Positions 44,848 to 55,222 of a stretch of 64,000 bases of DNA are shown in pieces. Under the pieces are notes generated by a model. That model had not been told where the DNA came from. It saw only the letters and a list, made by a program, of their open reading frames with translations, and ran no database searches. The DNA comes from an uncultured Lachnospiraceae bacterium (GTDB lineage Bacteria; Bacillota; Clostridia; Lachnospirales; Lachnospiraceae). The stretch spans positions 62,001 to 126,000 of the forward strand of contig CANOFW010000002.1 in NCBI GenBank assembly GCA_947565425.1. Reading direction: 5' to 3'. A program made the translations under genes and the position numbers. Numbering within the stretch: position 1 is the first letter of the stretch; every line of letters begins with the position of its first letter.

Positions 44848-45969
44848 CTAAAACTTTCGGAATTTGTTAATGTCCGCCACAAGTTCCCGAATACAGCGGA
44901 TTTGATTGTCAAAAACCCCCGCCTGATAAAGATTAATCACAATCATCCCCACCGGCACCGCTATAATCATACCGATCACACTGCTGATTTTATAACCGAT
45001 ATACATGAAAATCAACGTGGCAAGAGGATTCATACCAATCGTATCACCAACAATCTTAGGCTGAATCACTTGGCGCACGATCTGGGTAACAGCATAAAGG
45101 ATAACAAGCCCCACCGCAATCTCATAATCCGCAGACAATAATTTGATAACCGCCCAGGGAATCAACACCGTTCCCGTGCCAAAGAACGGCAACGCGTCCA
45201 GAAATGCCACTACAAACGCCACCAGAGGCGAGTAGCCCACCCGCATAATCAACAGGCCAATCAGCAAAATCACATAAACGACACCCATAATCTTAAACTG
45301 CGCTTTGAAATAGCCGCCGACCACACGTTTGAGCTCTGTAATAACCGAAGACACCCTGTCCCATATTTCACTAGGCACATACTTTCTCAAACCTTGCAAT
45401 ATCTCATGACGCTCCGCGGTAAAAAAGTATGCTGAGAGAATGCACATGATTACAGCTATCAACGCGCTGGGCACATTTTTTACAAAATTTCCGGTTGCTG
45501 CAACGGTAGGCTCCCCAATTGTCTGCACTAACCCGCTCAAGTACCCGGAGAGGTTAGACGTAAGCTGCTCAATATGCAATTGGGTGTCCCTGGGAAGCCT
45601 GTTATATACAATTTCAAGATTCTCCCCGATTTCCTGGAAATCACTCTGCCAGTTCTCATAGATTTGCGGCAAATTCTCAATTAAATTTCCAGTCTCAGCT
45701 ACGAGCTTGCTGACGCCGAGATAGCCCAACAGAATAACAACGGCCAGAACTGCAATGATAATCATCATAGAGCCATGCTTACGCACAATTTTCAACTTCT
45801 TCTCCAGCAATCGCACCAGGGGATTGGCAATCATAGAGATAATCCAGCCAACCACAAACGGCATAAAAAACGTAATCAGCTTGGGAAAAATTACGCACAG
45901 AAATACAATAACAAGCGCCGCTACCAGTAGATTTACCAGTATTTTCAGATACTTCGTAGACTGTTTCAT
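44848..45969 (-). CDS. AI-2E family transporter (YtvI/PerM-like)
   Basis: A 373-aa membrane protein of the AI-2E exporter/PerM family with about 8 helices: two near the N-terminus (LKILVNLLVAALVIVFLCVI, FFMPFVVGWIISMIANPLVR), a large soluble loop (about 95-150), and a C-terminal block with VGYSPLVAFVVAFLDALPFF, GTGTVLIPWAVIKLL and the conserved TQIVRQVIQPKIVGDTIGMN region. Substrates of this family vary (AI-2, Na+, others), and none can be named here. ATG 45969 is chosen over 45975 since AGGAGG lies 8 bases from it. It is downstream of the Zn/Mn ABC permease, 17 bp after its stop, and probably cotranscribed. Confidence 0.85.
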   Translation of the reverse strand: MKQSTKYLKILVNLLVAALVIVFLCVIFPKLITFFMPFVVGWIISMIANPLVRLLEKKLKIVRKHGSMMIIIAVLAVVILLGYLGVSKLVAETGNLIENLPQIYENWQSDFQEIGENLEIVYNRLPRDTQLHIEQLTSNLSGYLSGLVQTIGEPTVAATGNFVKNVPSALIAVIMCILSAYFFTAERHEILQGLRKYVPSEIWDRVSSVITELKRVVGGYFKAQFKIMGVVYVILLIGLLIMRVGYSPLVAFVVAFLDALPFFGTGTVLIPWAVIKLLSADYEIAVGLVILYAVTQIVRQVIQPKIVGDTIGMNPLATLIFMYIGYKISSVIGMIIAVPVGMIVINLYQAGVFDNQIRCIRELVADINKFRKF

Positions 45970-45986
45970 ATTCATTACCTCCTAAA

Positions 45987-46799
45987 TTATACATTGTACC
46001 GGCTGCCCCACCAATAAGTGGCAAAATAGATAAAGGATGCCAATATAACAATCGTCGGCCCCGTCGCCACATTGGTATAATAAGAGATCACCAGCCCCAA
46101 TACTCCAGAAAACACGGAAAAAAGAATCGAAAAAAAATGATATTCCCGCATATTCTCTGAAATATTCTTCGCCGCTGCTGCTGGAAGGATTAAAAGTGCA
46201 TTGATAATCAAAATACCGATCCACTTGATAGATACCATGACAATCAGCGCTGTCAGCACTGCAAAGAGATTCTCCAACCAGACGGCAGAAATGTGCAGGC
46301 TCCCGGCCAGCGTCCGGTTAAGGCTCACTGCCAGCAGCTTATTAAATCCAAACAGCCAGAATGCCAGAGCAGCTAACAATATCACAAAGAGATACCAAAT
46401 CTCCCTGGGCGTGATACTCAAAATATCACCCACCAATATGCTGGAATATTTACTGAAATTGCCCCCCTGTGACAAAATAGCAAGACCCAAAGCGATGCTG
46501 CAAGAAGAAAACACTGAGATTACCGTGTCCGTAGACGATGAGACCTTACCGCTAATCAAATTTAACAACAACGCAAATACAATCGCAAACACGACCATGG
46601 AAATACTGGTATTGTTCACGCCGAGCACTACCCCCACAGCAATTCCTGTCAATGCGGAATGACCTAACGCGTCTGAAAAAAACGCCATCTTCCGATTGAC
46701 AATCATCGTTCCCATCAGACCGAACAACGGCGTAATAATCAGGATAGCCAAAAATGCATACTTCATAAAATCATATTGCAGCCAGGAGAAAAAATTCAT
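45987..46799 (-). CDS. znuB: zinc/manganese ABC transporter permease
   Basis: A 270-aa ABC-3 family permease with about 8 helices (FFSWLQYDFMKYAFLAILII, PLFGLMGTMIVNRKMAFFSD and following). The conserved ALGHSALTGIAVGVVLG near residue 40 is the coupling region seen in ZnuB/MntB/PsaC. It starts directly at the stop of the ATP-binding gene (adjacent bases 46800/46799), so they are translationally linked. Zn versus Mn cannot be decided from the permease; the symbol is provisional. Confidence 0.92.
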   Translation of the reverse strand: MNFFSWLQYDFMKYAFLAILIITPLFGLMGTMIVNRKMAFFSDALGHSALTGIAVGVVLGVNNTSISMVVFAIVFALLLNLISGKVSSSTDTVISVFSSCSIALGLAILSQGGNFSKYSSILVGDILSITPREIWYLFVILLAALAFWLFGFNKLLAVSLNRTLAGSLHISAVWLENLFAVLTALIVMVSIKWIGILIINALLILPAAAAKNISENMREYHFFSILFSVFSGVLGLVISYYTNVATGPTIVILASFIYFATYWWGSRYNV

Positions 46800-47546
46800 C
46801 TATGCTTCCTCCTTCCTGCTCTCAAAAACCTGAGCAAATTCCGCACTCTTAAACACCTCGCGCGCGCTACCTTGCCTGAGCACACTCCGATCTAAAAGCA
46901 CTACTTTATCTGCATATTGCTTCACATATTCCAAATCATGAGAAATTAAAATTACCGCCAGATCATAATTCTTTTTCAGATTATAGATTGTTCGGTAAAA
47001 CAGTTCCATGCCATTTTTATCAATCCCGGATACCGGCTCGTCCAACAACAATAAGTTCGGAGAATTCATCAATGCCATTGATAAAAGTACCCGCTGCAAT
47101 TCCCCGCCAGATAAATTGCAGACTTGTTTGTCAATCAGATGACCCGCCTCAAAGATTTCTAAATGCTCCTCAATCTCACGGCGGACTTTTTTGCCGCGCA
47201 TCAAAAATACCGGAACGTTACTCTGATAGGAAGCAATCATATCATAAACGCTGACCGGCGTTTGCTTTTCCACATTCATAGACTGCGGTACATAACCGAT
47301 CTTCAGCTTTTGGATATGTCCGTTTTCTCGATCCTTAAACTCAATATTCCCCGTGTGCGCAATATCCCCCAAAATAGCGCGAATCAGCGTGGACTTGCCG
47401 GCGCCGTTGCGCCCGATCACAACGTTCAAACTGCCGCAATGAATATGGAGATTGATGTCCTTGAGGATTTCCTGTCCGCCCAAGGTAACGCCAAGATGAT
47501 TTACTTTGATACAATGCAGCCCACAGGGCATGATAATTTTTCGCAA
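46800..47546 (-). CDS. znuC: zinc/manganese ABC transporter ATP-binding protein
   Basis: A 248-aa ABC ATPase: Walker A VIGRNGAGKSTLIRAI, Q-loop IGYVPQSM, signature NLSGGELQRVLLSMAL, Walker B NLLLLDEPVSGID and switch His ILISHDLEYVKQY. The start is TTG 47546, with GAGG 4 bases upstream; the ATG five codons later lacks a good site. It powers the permease encoded immediately downstream. It is separated from the substrate-binding protein gene by 124 bp with no clear gene or terminator. Confidence 0.92.
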   Translation of the reverse strand: MRKIIMPCGLHCIKVNHLGVTLGGQEILKDINLHIHCGSLNVVIGRNGAGKSTLIRAILGDIAHTGNIEFKDRENGHIQKLKIGYVPQSMNVEKQTPVSVYDMIASYQSNVPVFLMRGKKVRREIEEHLEIFEAGHLIDKQVCNLSGGELQRVLLSMALMNSPNLLLLDEPVSGIDKNGMELFYRTIYNLKKNYDLAVILISHDLEYVKQYADKVVLLDRSVLRQGSAREVFKSAEFAQVFESRKEEA

Positions 47547-47670
47547 ACAACCTCATCCTTTTCCAACTCTAATTAATATGCTGATGTTTTTCCAAACGTT
47601 TACTAACAGTTATCAAACAATGTACGAAGCCGCGTTCTTGTGATAATCCTGCGCGAATGTATACCCTGGC

Positions 47671-48579
47671 TTACTTATCAGCAGAACGAAACGCCCGTTT
47701 TAACACATCAATATTTGCCTGCATCGCTGATAAATAACTGTCCGCACGATAGTCTCCCCGCACCAGGGCGTCCAGGTAACAAACCCTTGCCTGCGTCTCC
47801 GTCTCCACAGTATCTCCCATATCTTTGCCATACAATTCCTCCGCAAAGACTACCGATACCTCACCTTGCGCGATCTCTTCTATCACCTCCGCCACCTCAT
47901 GGGCGCTGATCTGGCGCTCTTCATCCAAATCCAGACAGTACACGATGTTCATGCCAAGTTCTTCTGCCACATATTCGTACGCTTCATGAAAAATTACTAC
48001 CGGTTTCCCTTCTGTTTCCACACGTAATTCTTCCATCTCCTCTGTCAGCTTGCCAATCTTCTCACAATAATCTTTGGCATTCGTCTGGTAAAGCTCAGCA
48101 TTTGCCGGGTCAACCTGCTTCAACGCCTCCGCAATATTGCGCACCATCGCTGCATAATTGCGCGTGTCCATCCAGACATGGGCATTCTCTCCACCCGACA
48201 ATTCTAAACCGTCCGAAGCTTTGACAATGGCAAGCTGTGGATATGACTTCCCCACGTCGCTAAGAAAGCTCTCAATTCCGCCGCCATTTACCAAAAACAA
48301 ATCCGCCTTCGATAAGAGAATCATATCCTGCGGCGTCAATTGATAATCATGCATACACCCGGACTGCGGCTCACTCAAATTCTCTAGAACAACGCCTGAA
48401 CTTCCCTTCGTCACATTGAGCGCTGCAATATACACCGGATAAAAAGAGGTCACCACATAAATTCCCTTCTGTTGCTGCCGCTCCCCATCCACATGGATAT
48501 ATGCCCCTGTAAAAATACCGCCTGCCAGTGTAATGGCAAGCAGCATCAAAAGTACAAACATATATTTATTTCTTTTCAT
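47671..48579 (-). CDS. znuA: zinc/manganese ABC transporter substrate-binding protein
   Basis: A 302-aa extracytoplasmic binding protein of cluster A-I. An N-terminal hydrophobic segment (NKYMFVLLMLLAITLAGGIF) acts as signal or anchor; no lipobox Cys is seen. Metal-site residues lie in SGCMHDYQLTPQDM, NAHVWMDTRNYAAM and PVVIFHEAYEYVAEEL, and the acidic fourth ligand is likely in the FAEELYGKDMGDTVETET region. The His-rich loop typical of zinc-specific ZnuA is absent, so Mn is equally possible. Its ATG lies inside the 3' end of engB (14-bp overlap), with GGGAGG upstream. Confidence 0.88.
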   Translation of the reverse strand: MKRNKYMFVLLMLLAITLAGGIFTGAYIHVDGERQQQKGIYVVTSFYPVYIAALNVTKGSSGVVLENLSEPQSGCMHDYQLTPQDMILLSKADLFLVNGGGIESFLSDVGKSYPQLAIVKASDGLELSGGENAHVWMDTRNYAAMVRNIAEALKQVDPANAELYQTNAKDYCEKIGKLTEEMEELRVETEGKPVVIFHEAYEYVAEELGMNIVYCLDLDEERQISAHEVAEVIEEIAQGEVSVVFAEELYGKDMGDTVETETQARVCYLDALVRGDYRADSYLSAMQANIDVLKRAFRSADK

Positions 48580-49213
48580 GACTTCCTCCCTGAAAAGTCT
48601 CGGAAGATATATTGGAAACAGCTTCCTCTAATCCCAATAATTCCTCCAACAGATTCCAGATATCCTCTCTCCCCTGCTTTGTCTGTGCGGAATAGGGGAG
48701 TACGATCGTCTTAGGCTTCGCCCGCAGCCCTTCTTTGATCATTTTTATATGTTTTGCCACCTGGCTGCGCTTAATCTTATCCAACTTAGTGGCAATAATA
48801 ATCGGGTCATACCCTTGATAAACAATCCACTCATACATCTGTCTGTCGTTTGCGGAAGGCTCATGGCGAATATCAACCAACAAAAATACTGCTTTAAGCT
48901 GCTTGGAGACGTGAAGATAATTCTCAATCATCTTCCCCCATTTTTCTTTCTCTCTGACGGATGCTTTGGCATAACCATAGCCGGGCAAATCTACCAGATA
49001 CATACAGTTATTAATATTATAGTAATTGATCGTCTGCGTCTTTCCCGGCTGAGAGGATGTGTGCGCCAACGCTTTACGGTTCATTAAACCATTAATCAGC
49101 GAAGATTTACCGACATTTGACTTACCTGCAAACGCTACCTCCGGCTTGTCCGTATCTGGTACTTTGCTGGTTATACCGCAGACAATCTCTAATTCTACTG
49201 ATTTGATTACCAT
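48566..49213 (-). CDS. engB: ribosome biogenesis GTPase EngB/YsxC
   Basis: A 215-aa essential GTPase for large ribosomal subunit assembly. Motifs: G1 EVAFAGKSNVGKSSLINGLM, G2 region SQPGKTQTINYY, G3 LVDLPGYGYAKAS, G4 IIATKLDKIKRSQ and G5 LPYSAQTKQG. It follows lon (72 bp) in the conserved clostridial order tig-clpP-clpX-lon-engB. The end overlaps the start of the znuA-like gene. Confidence 0.95.
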   Translation of the reverse strand: MVIKSVELEIVCGITSKVPDTDKPEVAFAGKSNVGKSSLINGLMNRKALAHTSSQPGKTQTINYYNINNCMYLVDLPGYGYAKASVREKEKWGKMIENYLHVSKQLKAVFLLVDIRHEPSANDRQMYEWIVYQGYDPIIIATKLDKIKRSQVAKHIKMIKEGLRAKPKTIVLPYSAQTKQGREDIWNLLEELLGLEEAVSNISSETFQGGSHEKK

Positions 49214-49284
49214 AATATATTGCTCCTCTTCTAATGGATATAGCGCTTAGAAATCTGCTCTGCTTGAGCGTTTGCCGCTCAAAA

Positions 49285-51669
49285 TTATGATTCCTTAACC
49301 AGCGCCGTCTCTAAAACCTGCTCCATATTTTCCACGAAAACAATTTCTAAGCCTTTCTTAATTTCCTGGGAAATCTCTTCAATGTCCGGCTCATTCTTCT
49401 TGGGAACGCAAATTGTCTTAATTCCAGCATTCTTTGCCGCCAAAGTTTTTTCCTTTAATCCGCCGATAGGCAAAACTCTGCCGCGCAGCGTGATTTCTCC
49501 TGTCATTGCCACATCTTTTCGCACCTTACGTTTTGTAATCGCCGACAACATCGCGGTCGCCATGGTAATTCCAGCAGAAGGACCATCCTTAGGCACTGCT
49601 CCCTCTGGAATATGAATATGGATGTCATATTCCTTGAAAAACTCTTTGTCAATATTGTACTGTTCACTGACGGAACGAATATAGCTAATACCCGCCTGCG
49701 CAGACTCTTTCATCACATCCCCCAACTGTCCGGTAAGTTGGAACTCTCCTTTGCCGGGCATAAGGTTGACCTCAATCTGCAAGGTATCTCCACCTACGCT
49801 TGTCCAGGCAAGACCGCGCACAATACCAACTTCATCGTTCTCATTTATCACATCAAAATTATATTTTTCTTTTCCAAGCAGTTTTTCTAATCTATTCTCT
49901 GTAACTTTAATACTTTTTTTCTTTTTCCGTTCCCGTCTTTCCGGCTTACTTTCCTCACCCTTATCTTGTTGCCCTGCCGGATATTCCTCGTTATACAATT
50001 CTCTTGCTGCTTTGCGGCAGATTTCGCCAATCTTTCGCTCCAGATTACGCACGCCCGCTTCTCTTGTATAACCACGAATTAATTTCTCAAGAGCTCGATC
50101 GCTAATTGATAATTGCCCTGGTCTCAATCCATTCTTTTCCATCTGTTTGGCAATCAAATGCTCTCTGGCAATATGCGCCTTCTCATTTTCCGTATAACTG
50201 CTAACTTCAATAATCTCCATGCGGTCGAGCAACGGCCTTTGAATATCCTGCAAAGAGTTGGCAGTAGCGATAAACAATACCTCCGACAAATCTATTGGCA
50301 ATTCTACATAATGGTCGCGAAATTTGCTGTTCTGCTCGCTATCTAACACCTCAAGCAATGCCGACGCCGTGTCTCCCTTGTAATCACTGCTAATCTTATC
50401 AATCTCGTCCAGCAGCATCAGCGGGTTTTTCACACCAGAATTCTTTAACCCATTGGCAATACGCCCCGGCATAGCGCCAACATATGTCTTCCTGTGGCCG
50501 CGGATTTCCGCCTCATCACGGACCCCTCCCAGGCTAATGCGCACATATTGCTTGTCCAATGCGCGCGCCACAGAACGCGCAATACTCGTCTTACCAGTTC
50601 CCGGCGGGCCGACCAAACAGATAATAGGGCTGTCTCCCTTCTCCGTCAAGTTGCGCACAGCAAGAAATTCCAGCATACGCTCCTTAACCTTCTCCATGCC
50701 ATAATGATCTTCATCGAGAATCCGCTCGGCGTCCCCAAGATTTTTATTATCCTTAGAGGTTTTATTCCAAGGAAGCTCTAGTAAGGTCTCGATATATCCC
50801 CGGATAACTGCGCTCTCGGAAGAATTGCTCGAAACATTTTTAAACCGCTCAATTTCTTTTTTCAGCTTATCCTTTACTTCCTGTTCCGCGTCAAGTTTCT
50901 CTGTTTCTTCCAGAAAATGATCGGCCTCCGATACGGTGTTGTCTTCACCAAGTTCCTCACGAATTAAACGCATTTGCTCCCTGAGGATATATTCTTTCTG
51001 ATTCTTATCAACTTTTTCCTTGACTTTACTCTGAAATTCCGTCTTAATCTGAATAATATTGATTTCATTCAACAATATGATCATTAACGTCTCATAGCGT
51101 TCCTGAATTGTACCCGCTTCCAACAGTCTCTGCTTCTCTTCAAAATTTACGGGAAGATTATTGCCAATATCGTCTAAAAGCCTCGCCAAATCATGAATAT
51201 CCTGCATTTGCTTGGCAAGTTCCTTGCCTGGTTTGGGATTCAATATACAATAACGGCCAAATGTCTCTTTCACGCCACGAATCATCGCCTCTTTGATATC
51301 CTCAGACAATCCCTCCTCGTCTTCTTCCTGCAAAAGCTCTATCTCTGCAAACAAGCATTCTTCCGCAGACAGATTTACCAGATATCCACGTTTTTCACCC
51401 TCAATCAATACCCGTACAACATTATTTTGGAGCTTGATCACCTGTTTAATCACAGCAAGTACCCCGACGGAGAATAAATCTTCTGCCGTCGGGTCTTCAA
51501 TATTAATATTCTTCTGTGTAACCAGAAAAACCATCTGGTCTTCTACCATGGCATTTTCGATTGCCTTAATCGACTTACTTCTGCTCACATCAAAATGCGC
51601 CACCATCCCTGGAAGAATCGTCATCCCCCTAAGCGCCACTGCCGGAATTCTCCTGTATTCTTCGCTCAT
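49285..51669 (-). CDS. lon: ATP-dependent protease Lon
   Basis: A 794-aa serine protease that degrades misfolded and regulatory proteins. The LAN N-terminal domain (about 8-205), a coiled coil (about 215-270), the AAA+ module (Walker A CLVGPPGTGKTSIARSVARA near 360; Walker B PLMLLDEIDKIS) and the protease domain (about 600-794) are present. The catalytic Ser is in KDGPSAGITMATAML and the Lys in LPIGGLKEKTLAAKNAG. A Lys/Arg/Glu-rich insert (GQQDKGEESKPERRERKKKK, about 575-600) separates the ATPase and protease parts. It lies 11 bp after clpX and is probably cotranscribed. Confidence 0.96.
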   Translation of the reverse strand: MSEEYRRIPAVALRGMTILPGMVAHFDVSRSKSIKAIENAMVEDQMVFLVTQKNINIEDPTAEDLFSVGVLAVIKQVIKLQNNVVRVLIEGEKRGYLVNLSAEECLFAEIELLQEEDEEGLSEDIKEAMIRGVKETFGRYCILNPKPGKELAKQMQDIHDLARLLDDIGNNLPVNFEEKQRLLEAGTIQERYETLMIILLNEINIIQIKTEFQSKVKEKVDKNQKEYILREQMRLIREELGEDNTVSEADHFLEETEKLDAEQEVKDKLKKEIERFKNVSSNSSESAVIRGYIETLLELPWNKTSKDNKNLGDAERILDEDHYGMEKVKERMLEFLAVRNLTEKGDSPIICLVGPPGTGKTSIARSVARALDKQYVRISLGGVRDEAEIRGHRKTYVGAMPGRIANGLKNSGVKNPLMLLDEIDKISSDYKGDTASALLEVLDSEQNSKFRDHYVELPIDLSEVLFIATANSLQDIQRPLLDRMEIIEVSSYTENEKAHIAREHLIAKQMEKNGLRPGQLSISDRALEKLIRGYTREAGVRNLERKIGEICRKAARELYNEEYPAGQQDKGEESKPERRERKKKKSIKVTENRLEKLLGKEKYNFDVINENDEVGIVRGLAWTSVGGDTLQIEVNLMPGKGEFQLTGQLGDVMKESAQAGISYIRSVSEQYNIDKEFFKEYDIHIHIPEGAVPKDGPSAGITMATAMLSAITKRKVRKDVAMTGEITLRGRVLPIGGLKEKTLAAKNAGIKTICVPKKNEPDIEEISQEIKKGLEIVFVENMEQVLETALVKES

Positions 51670-51680
51670 AAATTATCTCC

Positions 51681-52943
51681 TCAGGCAGATTTACTCTCGT
51701 TATGGTATATGACCTGCACGTCCTCCTGCTCCTCGACGACAGCTTTCGTTATTCTACAAACAGCAATCGTCTCATCCGAAGGCACACGGAACATCAAGTC
51801 CATCAACACCTTCTCCACAATAGCGCGCAATCCTCTGGCTCCTGTCTTGCGCTTCAATGTCTTATCGGCAATTGCCTCCACAGCATCTTCATCGAAGACG
51901 AGTTCTACGCCATCCAGTTCAAACAAAGCTTGGTATTGACGGATCAAAGAGTTCCTCGGTTCCTTGAGAATACGCACTAACGCTTCCCTATCCAAAGATT
52001 CCAGCGAAACGCTTACCGGCACACGTCCCACAAATTCCGGTATTAGTCCAAATTTCACAAGGTCCTGCGGAAGTACATGTTTCAAAATTAAACCTATATC
52101 CCGCTCCCTCTTGTCGGCAATCTCCGCATTAAATCCCATAGATTTCTGATCCATCCTGGTCTCCACAATCTTATCTAGTCCTTCAAATGCGCCTCCACAG
52201 ATGAAGAGAATGTTTGTAGTATCAATCTGAATCAATTCCTGCTGCGGATGTTTCCTGCCGCCTTGGGGGGGAACGCTTGCCACCGTGCCCTCCAATATTT
52301 TCAGAAGCGCCTGCTGCACACCTTCGCCTGATACATCCCTGGTAATGGAGGGATTTTCAGACTTCCTGGTAATCTTATCGATCTCATCCACATAGATAAT
52401 ACCCATCTGTGCACGCTCAATATCGCCTTCTGCCGCCTGGATAATCTTCAGCAAGATATTCTCAACATCCTCGCCCACATATCCTGCCTCTGTCAGCGCT
52501 GTAGCGTCTGCAATGGCAAAAGGAACATTGATAATACGCGCCAACGTCTGCGCCAATAGCGTTTTGCCACAGCCTGTTGGCCCCAACATCAGTATGTTGC
52601 TCTTTTGTAATTCCACGCCCATATTCCTTGGCGCAAGAATTCTCTTATAATGGTTATACACTGCAACCGACAGAACCTTTTTTGCCTCCTCCTGCCCAAT
52701 TACATACTCATCCAGGAACTTCTTAATCTCTTCCGGCTTCAACAGATTGATCTCCTCAACCTCCGGTTCTGACAAAATTTCTGCTTCCTCTTCTAACAAT
52801 TCTTCTTCGATAATCTCCGCGCAGATATCCACGCACTCGTCACAGATATATGCCCCGTTTGGGCCTGCAATCATTTTACGCACCTGCCCATCTGTCTTGC
52901 CACAGAAAGAACAGCGAATTTTCTCTTCAAACCTTCCAGCCAT
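51681..52943 (-). CDS. clpX: ClpX unfoldase, ATP-binding subunit of Clp protease
   Basis: A 420-aa AAA+ hexamer that unfolds substrates for ClpP. The N-terminal zinc-binding domain has two CxxC pairs ([11 protein letters not shown] and [10 protein letters not shown]). Walker A is [17 protein letters not shown], Walker [11 protein letters not shown], the pore loop GYVGEDVEN and sensor 2 in [10 protein letters not shown]. It is 72 bp after clpP on the same strand. Normal length and no anomalies. Confidence 0.97.
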   Translation of the reverse strand: MAGRFEEKIRCSFCGKTDGQVRKMIAGPNGAYICDECVDICAEIIEEELLEEEAEILSEPEVEEINLLKPEEIKKFLDEYVIGQEEAKKVLSVAVYNHYKRILAPRNMGVELQKSNILMLGPTGCGKTLLAQTLARIINVPFAIADATALTEAGYVGEDVENILLKIIQAAEGDIERAQMGIIYVDEIDKITRKSENPSITRDVSGEGVQQALLKILEGTVASVPPQGGRKHPQQELIQIDTTNILFICGGAFEGLDKIVETRMDQKSMGFNAEIADKRERDIGLILKHVLPQDLVKFGLIPEFVGRVPVSVSLESLDREALVRILKEPRNSLIRQYQALFELDGVELVFDEDAVEAIADKTLKRKTGARGLRAIVEKVLMDLMFRVPSDETIAVCRITKAVVEEQEDVQVIYHNESKSA

Positions 52944-53015
52944 ATTTCTATTTCCACCTCTTCCATTTCAGATTTCTCAAAAGGGACAGTGGCATATGCA
53001 CGCTGTCCCCACTCT

Positions 53016-53600
53016 TTATTTTCTGTTTGTAATCACGCCGTCAATCAGGCCATATTCCTTTGCTTCTTCCGCCGACATATAATTGTCGCGCTCTGTGTCC
53101 TCAGCAATCACCTCATACGGTTTGCCCGTATTTTCCGACAAAATAGTATTCAGACGTTTCTTTGTCTTCAATATATTGTCTGCTGCAATCTGAATATCCG
53201 TCGCCTGTCCTTTTGCTCCACCTGAGGGCTGATGAATCATAATCTCCGCGTTAGGAAGCGCAAAACGCTTACCCTTCGTACCTCCGGCAAGCAAAAATGC
53301 TCCCATGCTCGCTGCCAGCCCTATACAAATTGTTTCCACATCGCACTTAATGTAATTCATCGTATCATAAATCGCAAGTCCAGCCGTTACCACGCCCCCT
53401 GGAGAATTGATATACAAATGAATATCCTTGCCAGGATCTTCCGATTCCAGGAACAAAAGCTGTGCCACCACAAGGCCCGCTGTCGTCTCATTGACTTCCT
53501 CGCCCAAAAATATAATCCTATCCTTTAACAGTCTGGAATAAATATCGTAAGACCGTTCTCCTCTGCTGGTTTGCTCAACGACATAAGGTACTAAACTCAT
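53016..53600 (-). CDS. clpP: ClpP protease proteolytic subunit
   Basis: A 194-aa serine peptidase that assembles as a tetradecamer with ClpX. The catalytic triad is recognisable: Ser in [19 protein letters not shown], His in [18 protein letters not shown] and Asp in the [14 protein letters not shown] region. The N-terminus [20 protein letters not shown] is the usual one. It lies 12 bp after tig, as in many Clostridia. Confidence 0.97.
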   Translation of the reverse strand: MSLVPYVVEQTSRGERSYDIYSRLLKDRIIFLGEEVNETTAGLVVAQLLFLESEDPGKDIHLYINSPGGVVTAGLAIYDTMNYIKCDVETICIGLAASMGAFLLAGGTKGKRFALPNAEIMIHQPSGGAKGQATDIQIAADNILKTKKRLNTILSENTGKPYEVIAEDTERDNYMSAEEAKEYGLIDGVITNRK

Positions 53601-53612
53601 GCAATTCCCTCC

Positions 53613-54914
53613 TTATTCTGGATCTGCATCCTTTTCCACTACATGCTCCATAATCAACGCTACGGCTTTCTGTACGGCAAGCTCTATCTTCATGGATTCC
53701 TTCTCAGACTCTCCCATAAATTCTTTCAACTGGTCTGCCTCCATACCATACATTTTTGCCATTTTATCAAGTTCTGCATCTATATCTTCCTCAGTTACCT
53801 GGATATCTTCTTTCTTGGCAATCTCCTCCAATACTAAGGAAGACTGGATGCGCTTCAATGCCTCCGGCTTCGTCTGCTCTAACATCTGCTCCATGGTCGT
53901 ACCACTGAACTGCATATACTGCTCCATGGACAAGCCCTGCTGAGAAATTCTGTTTGCAAAATCTTCCACCATCGACTGCGCCTGCGTCTCTATCATGACA
54001 TCTGGAATCTCCATCTGGGAAGCTTCCACGATACTATCCACTGCCTCAATCTCCTGCGCGCGCTTTCCTTCCTCCTGTTTGCGTTCCACAAGCATCTTCT
54101 CAACGCTCTCTTTATATTCAGCAAGCGTATCGAATTCCGATACATCCTGCGCAAATTCATCATCTAATTCCGGCATTTCTTCCATTTTGATTTCATTAAT
54201 CTTTACCTTAAATACAGCAGGCTTACCGGCAAGCTCCTGCGCATGATATTCTTCCGGGAACGTCACGTTGACGTCAAGCTCTTCTCCTGTTTTCCTGCCA
54301 ACAAGCTGTTCCTCGAAGCCTTCGATAAAAGAATGGGAGCCAATTACCAATGAGTGATTCTCACCTTTGCCGCCCTCAAATGCAACGCCGTCTGTAAATC
54401 CTTCAAAATCAATAACTGCAATATCTCCCTCTTCAATTGCACGATCCTCGACTGTGATGGTTCTTGCATTGCTCTTTCTCTCTTTGTCTATCTCTACATT
54501 CAACTCTTCTTCAGATACAGTGGTATCAATCTTGGTAACGGAAATGCCTTTGTATTCTCCGAGCATCACTTCCGGTCTCACAGCTACTTCCGCAGTGAAG
54601 ATGAACGGCTTACCTTTTTCCAACTGTGCAATATCAATTTCCGGTCTGGAGACTACATCTGTCCCGGACTCATCCACAGCCTTAGGGTATTCCTGGGTAA
54701 TCAGCATGTTTGCCGCATCCTCAAAGAAAATCTCCACTCCGTACATTTTCTCAATCATAGCTCTCGGTACCTTGCCCTTGCGGAATCCCGGCAGGCTGAT
54801 CCTGCTCTTCTCTTTCAAATAAGCAGCTTGAATCGCTTTCTCCAACTCCTCTGCCGATACCTCAATGGTAAGTTTGACCATATTCTTTTCTAAATTTTCC
54901 ACCTGTACGCTCAT
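53613..54914 (-). CDS. tig: trigger factor
   Basis: A 433-aa ribosome-associated chaperone and prolyl isomerase. The N-terminal ribosome-binding domain carries the signature LPGFRKGKVPRAMIEKMYG. An FKBP-type PPIase domain (about 150-240; GDIAVIDFEGFTDGVAFEGG) and a SurA-like C-terminal helical domain follow. GGAGG lies upstream of ATG 54914. It is the first gene of the proteostasis block; the 308-bp region upstream, between flagellin and tig, has no other gene. Confidence 0.96.
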   Translation of the reverse strand: MSVQVENLEKNMVKLTIEVSAEELEKAIQAAYLKEKSRISLPGFRKGKVPRAMIEKMYGVEIFFEDAANMLITQEYPKAVDESGTDVVSRPEIDIAQLEKGKPFIFTAEVAVRPEVMLGEYKGISVTKIDTTVSEEELNVEIDKERKSNARTITVEDRAIEEGDIAVIDFEGFTDGVAFEGGKGENHSLVIGSHSFIEGFEEQLVGRKTGEELDVNVTFPEEYHAQELAGKPAVFKVKINEIKMEEMPELDDEFAQDVSEFDTLAEYKESVEKMLVERKQEEGKRAQEIEAVDSIVEASQMEIPDVMIETQAQSMVEDFANRISQQGLSMEQYMQFSGTTMEQMLEQTKPEALKRIQSSLVLEEIAKKEDIQVTEEDIDAELDKMAKMYGMEADQLKEFMGESEKESMKIELAVQKAVALIMEHVVEKDADPE

Positions 54915-55113
54915 GATAGCTATTTCCTCCTTAAATATATATCACCCTGTAACATTTTTATACAGATATATCTCATTTTGTATCTTGTCGGTAAACTAAA
55001 TTACACAATTATTCTAGAAGTATAGCATATTTACCGAGAAAATGCCAGAACTTTTTTATTTTGATTTTCAGATGTAAAAAAGAGTGTCGCACGAATTTAG
55101 TTCCTCGTTCAAA

Positions 55114-55193
55114 AGGTCTTGCCGCTTATGCGGCAAAGACAGAATGCACAAAAATTATCTTGGGAAGCTGGCTTCCCAAGATAATCTTTGTGC
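55114..55193 (-). terminator. double hairpin after flagellin in the tig-flagellin spacer
   Basis: A very long stem lies 30 bp past the flagellin stop: arms at 55145-55168 and 55172-55193, with core ATTATCTTGGGAAGC/GCTTCCCAAGATAAT. It is followed by a second stem CTTGCCGC/GCGGCAAG (around 55118-55136). It should terminate or protect the abundant flagellin mRNA. The rest of 54915-55113 holds the tig upstream region and an AAAAAGAGTGTCGCAC word similar to one at 58.0 kb. Confidence 0.8.
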
Positions 55194-55222
55194 ATATTGT
55201 GTTTCTTTCCAACCAACTAACA

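Noticed and set aside
54354-54893. 179-aa and 151-aa plus-strand ORFs antisense to tig
   Set aside because: Both are long shadows of the trigger factor coding strand; the composition is Cys/Ser/Phe-rich as expected of antisense frames.
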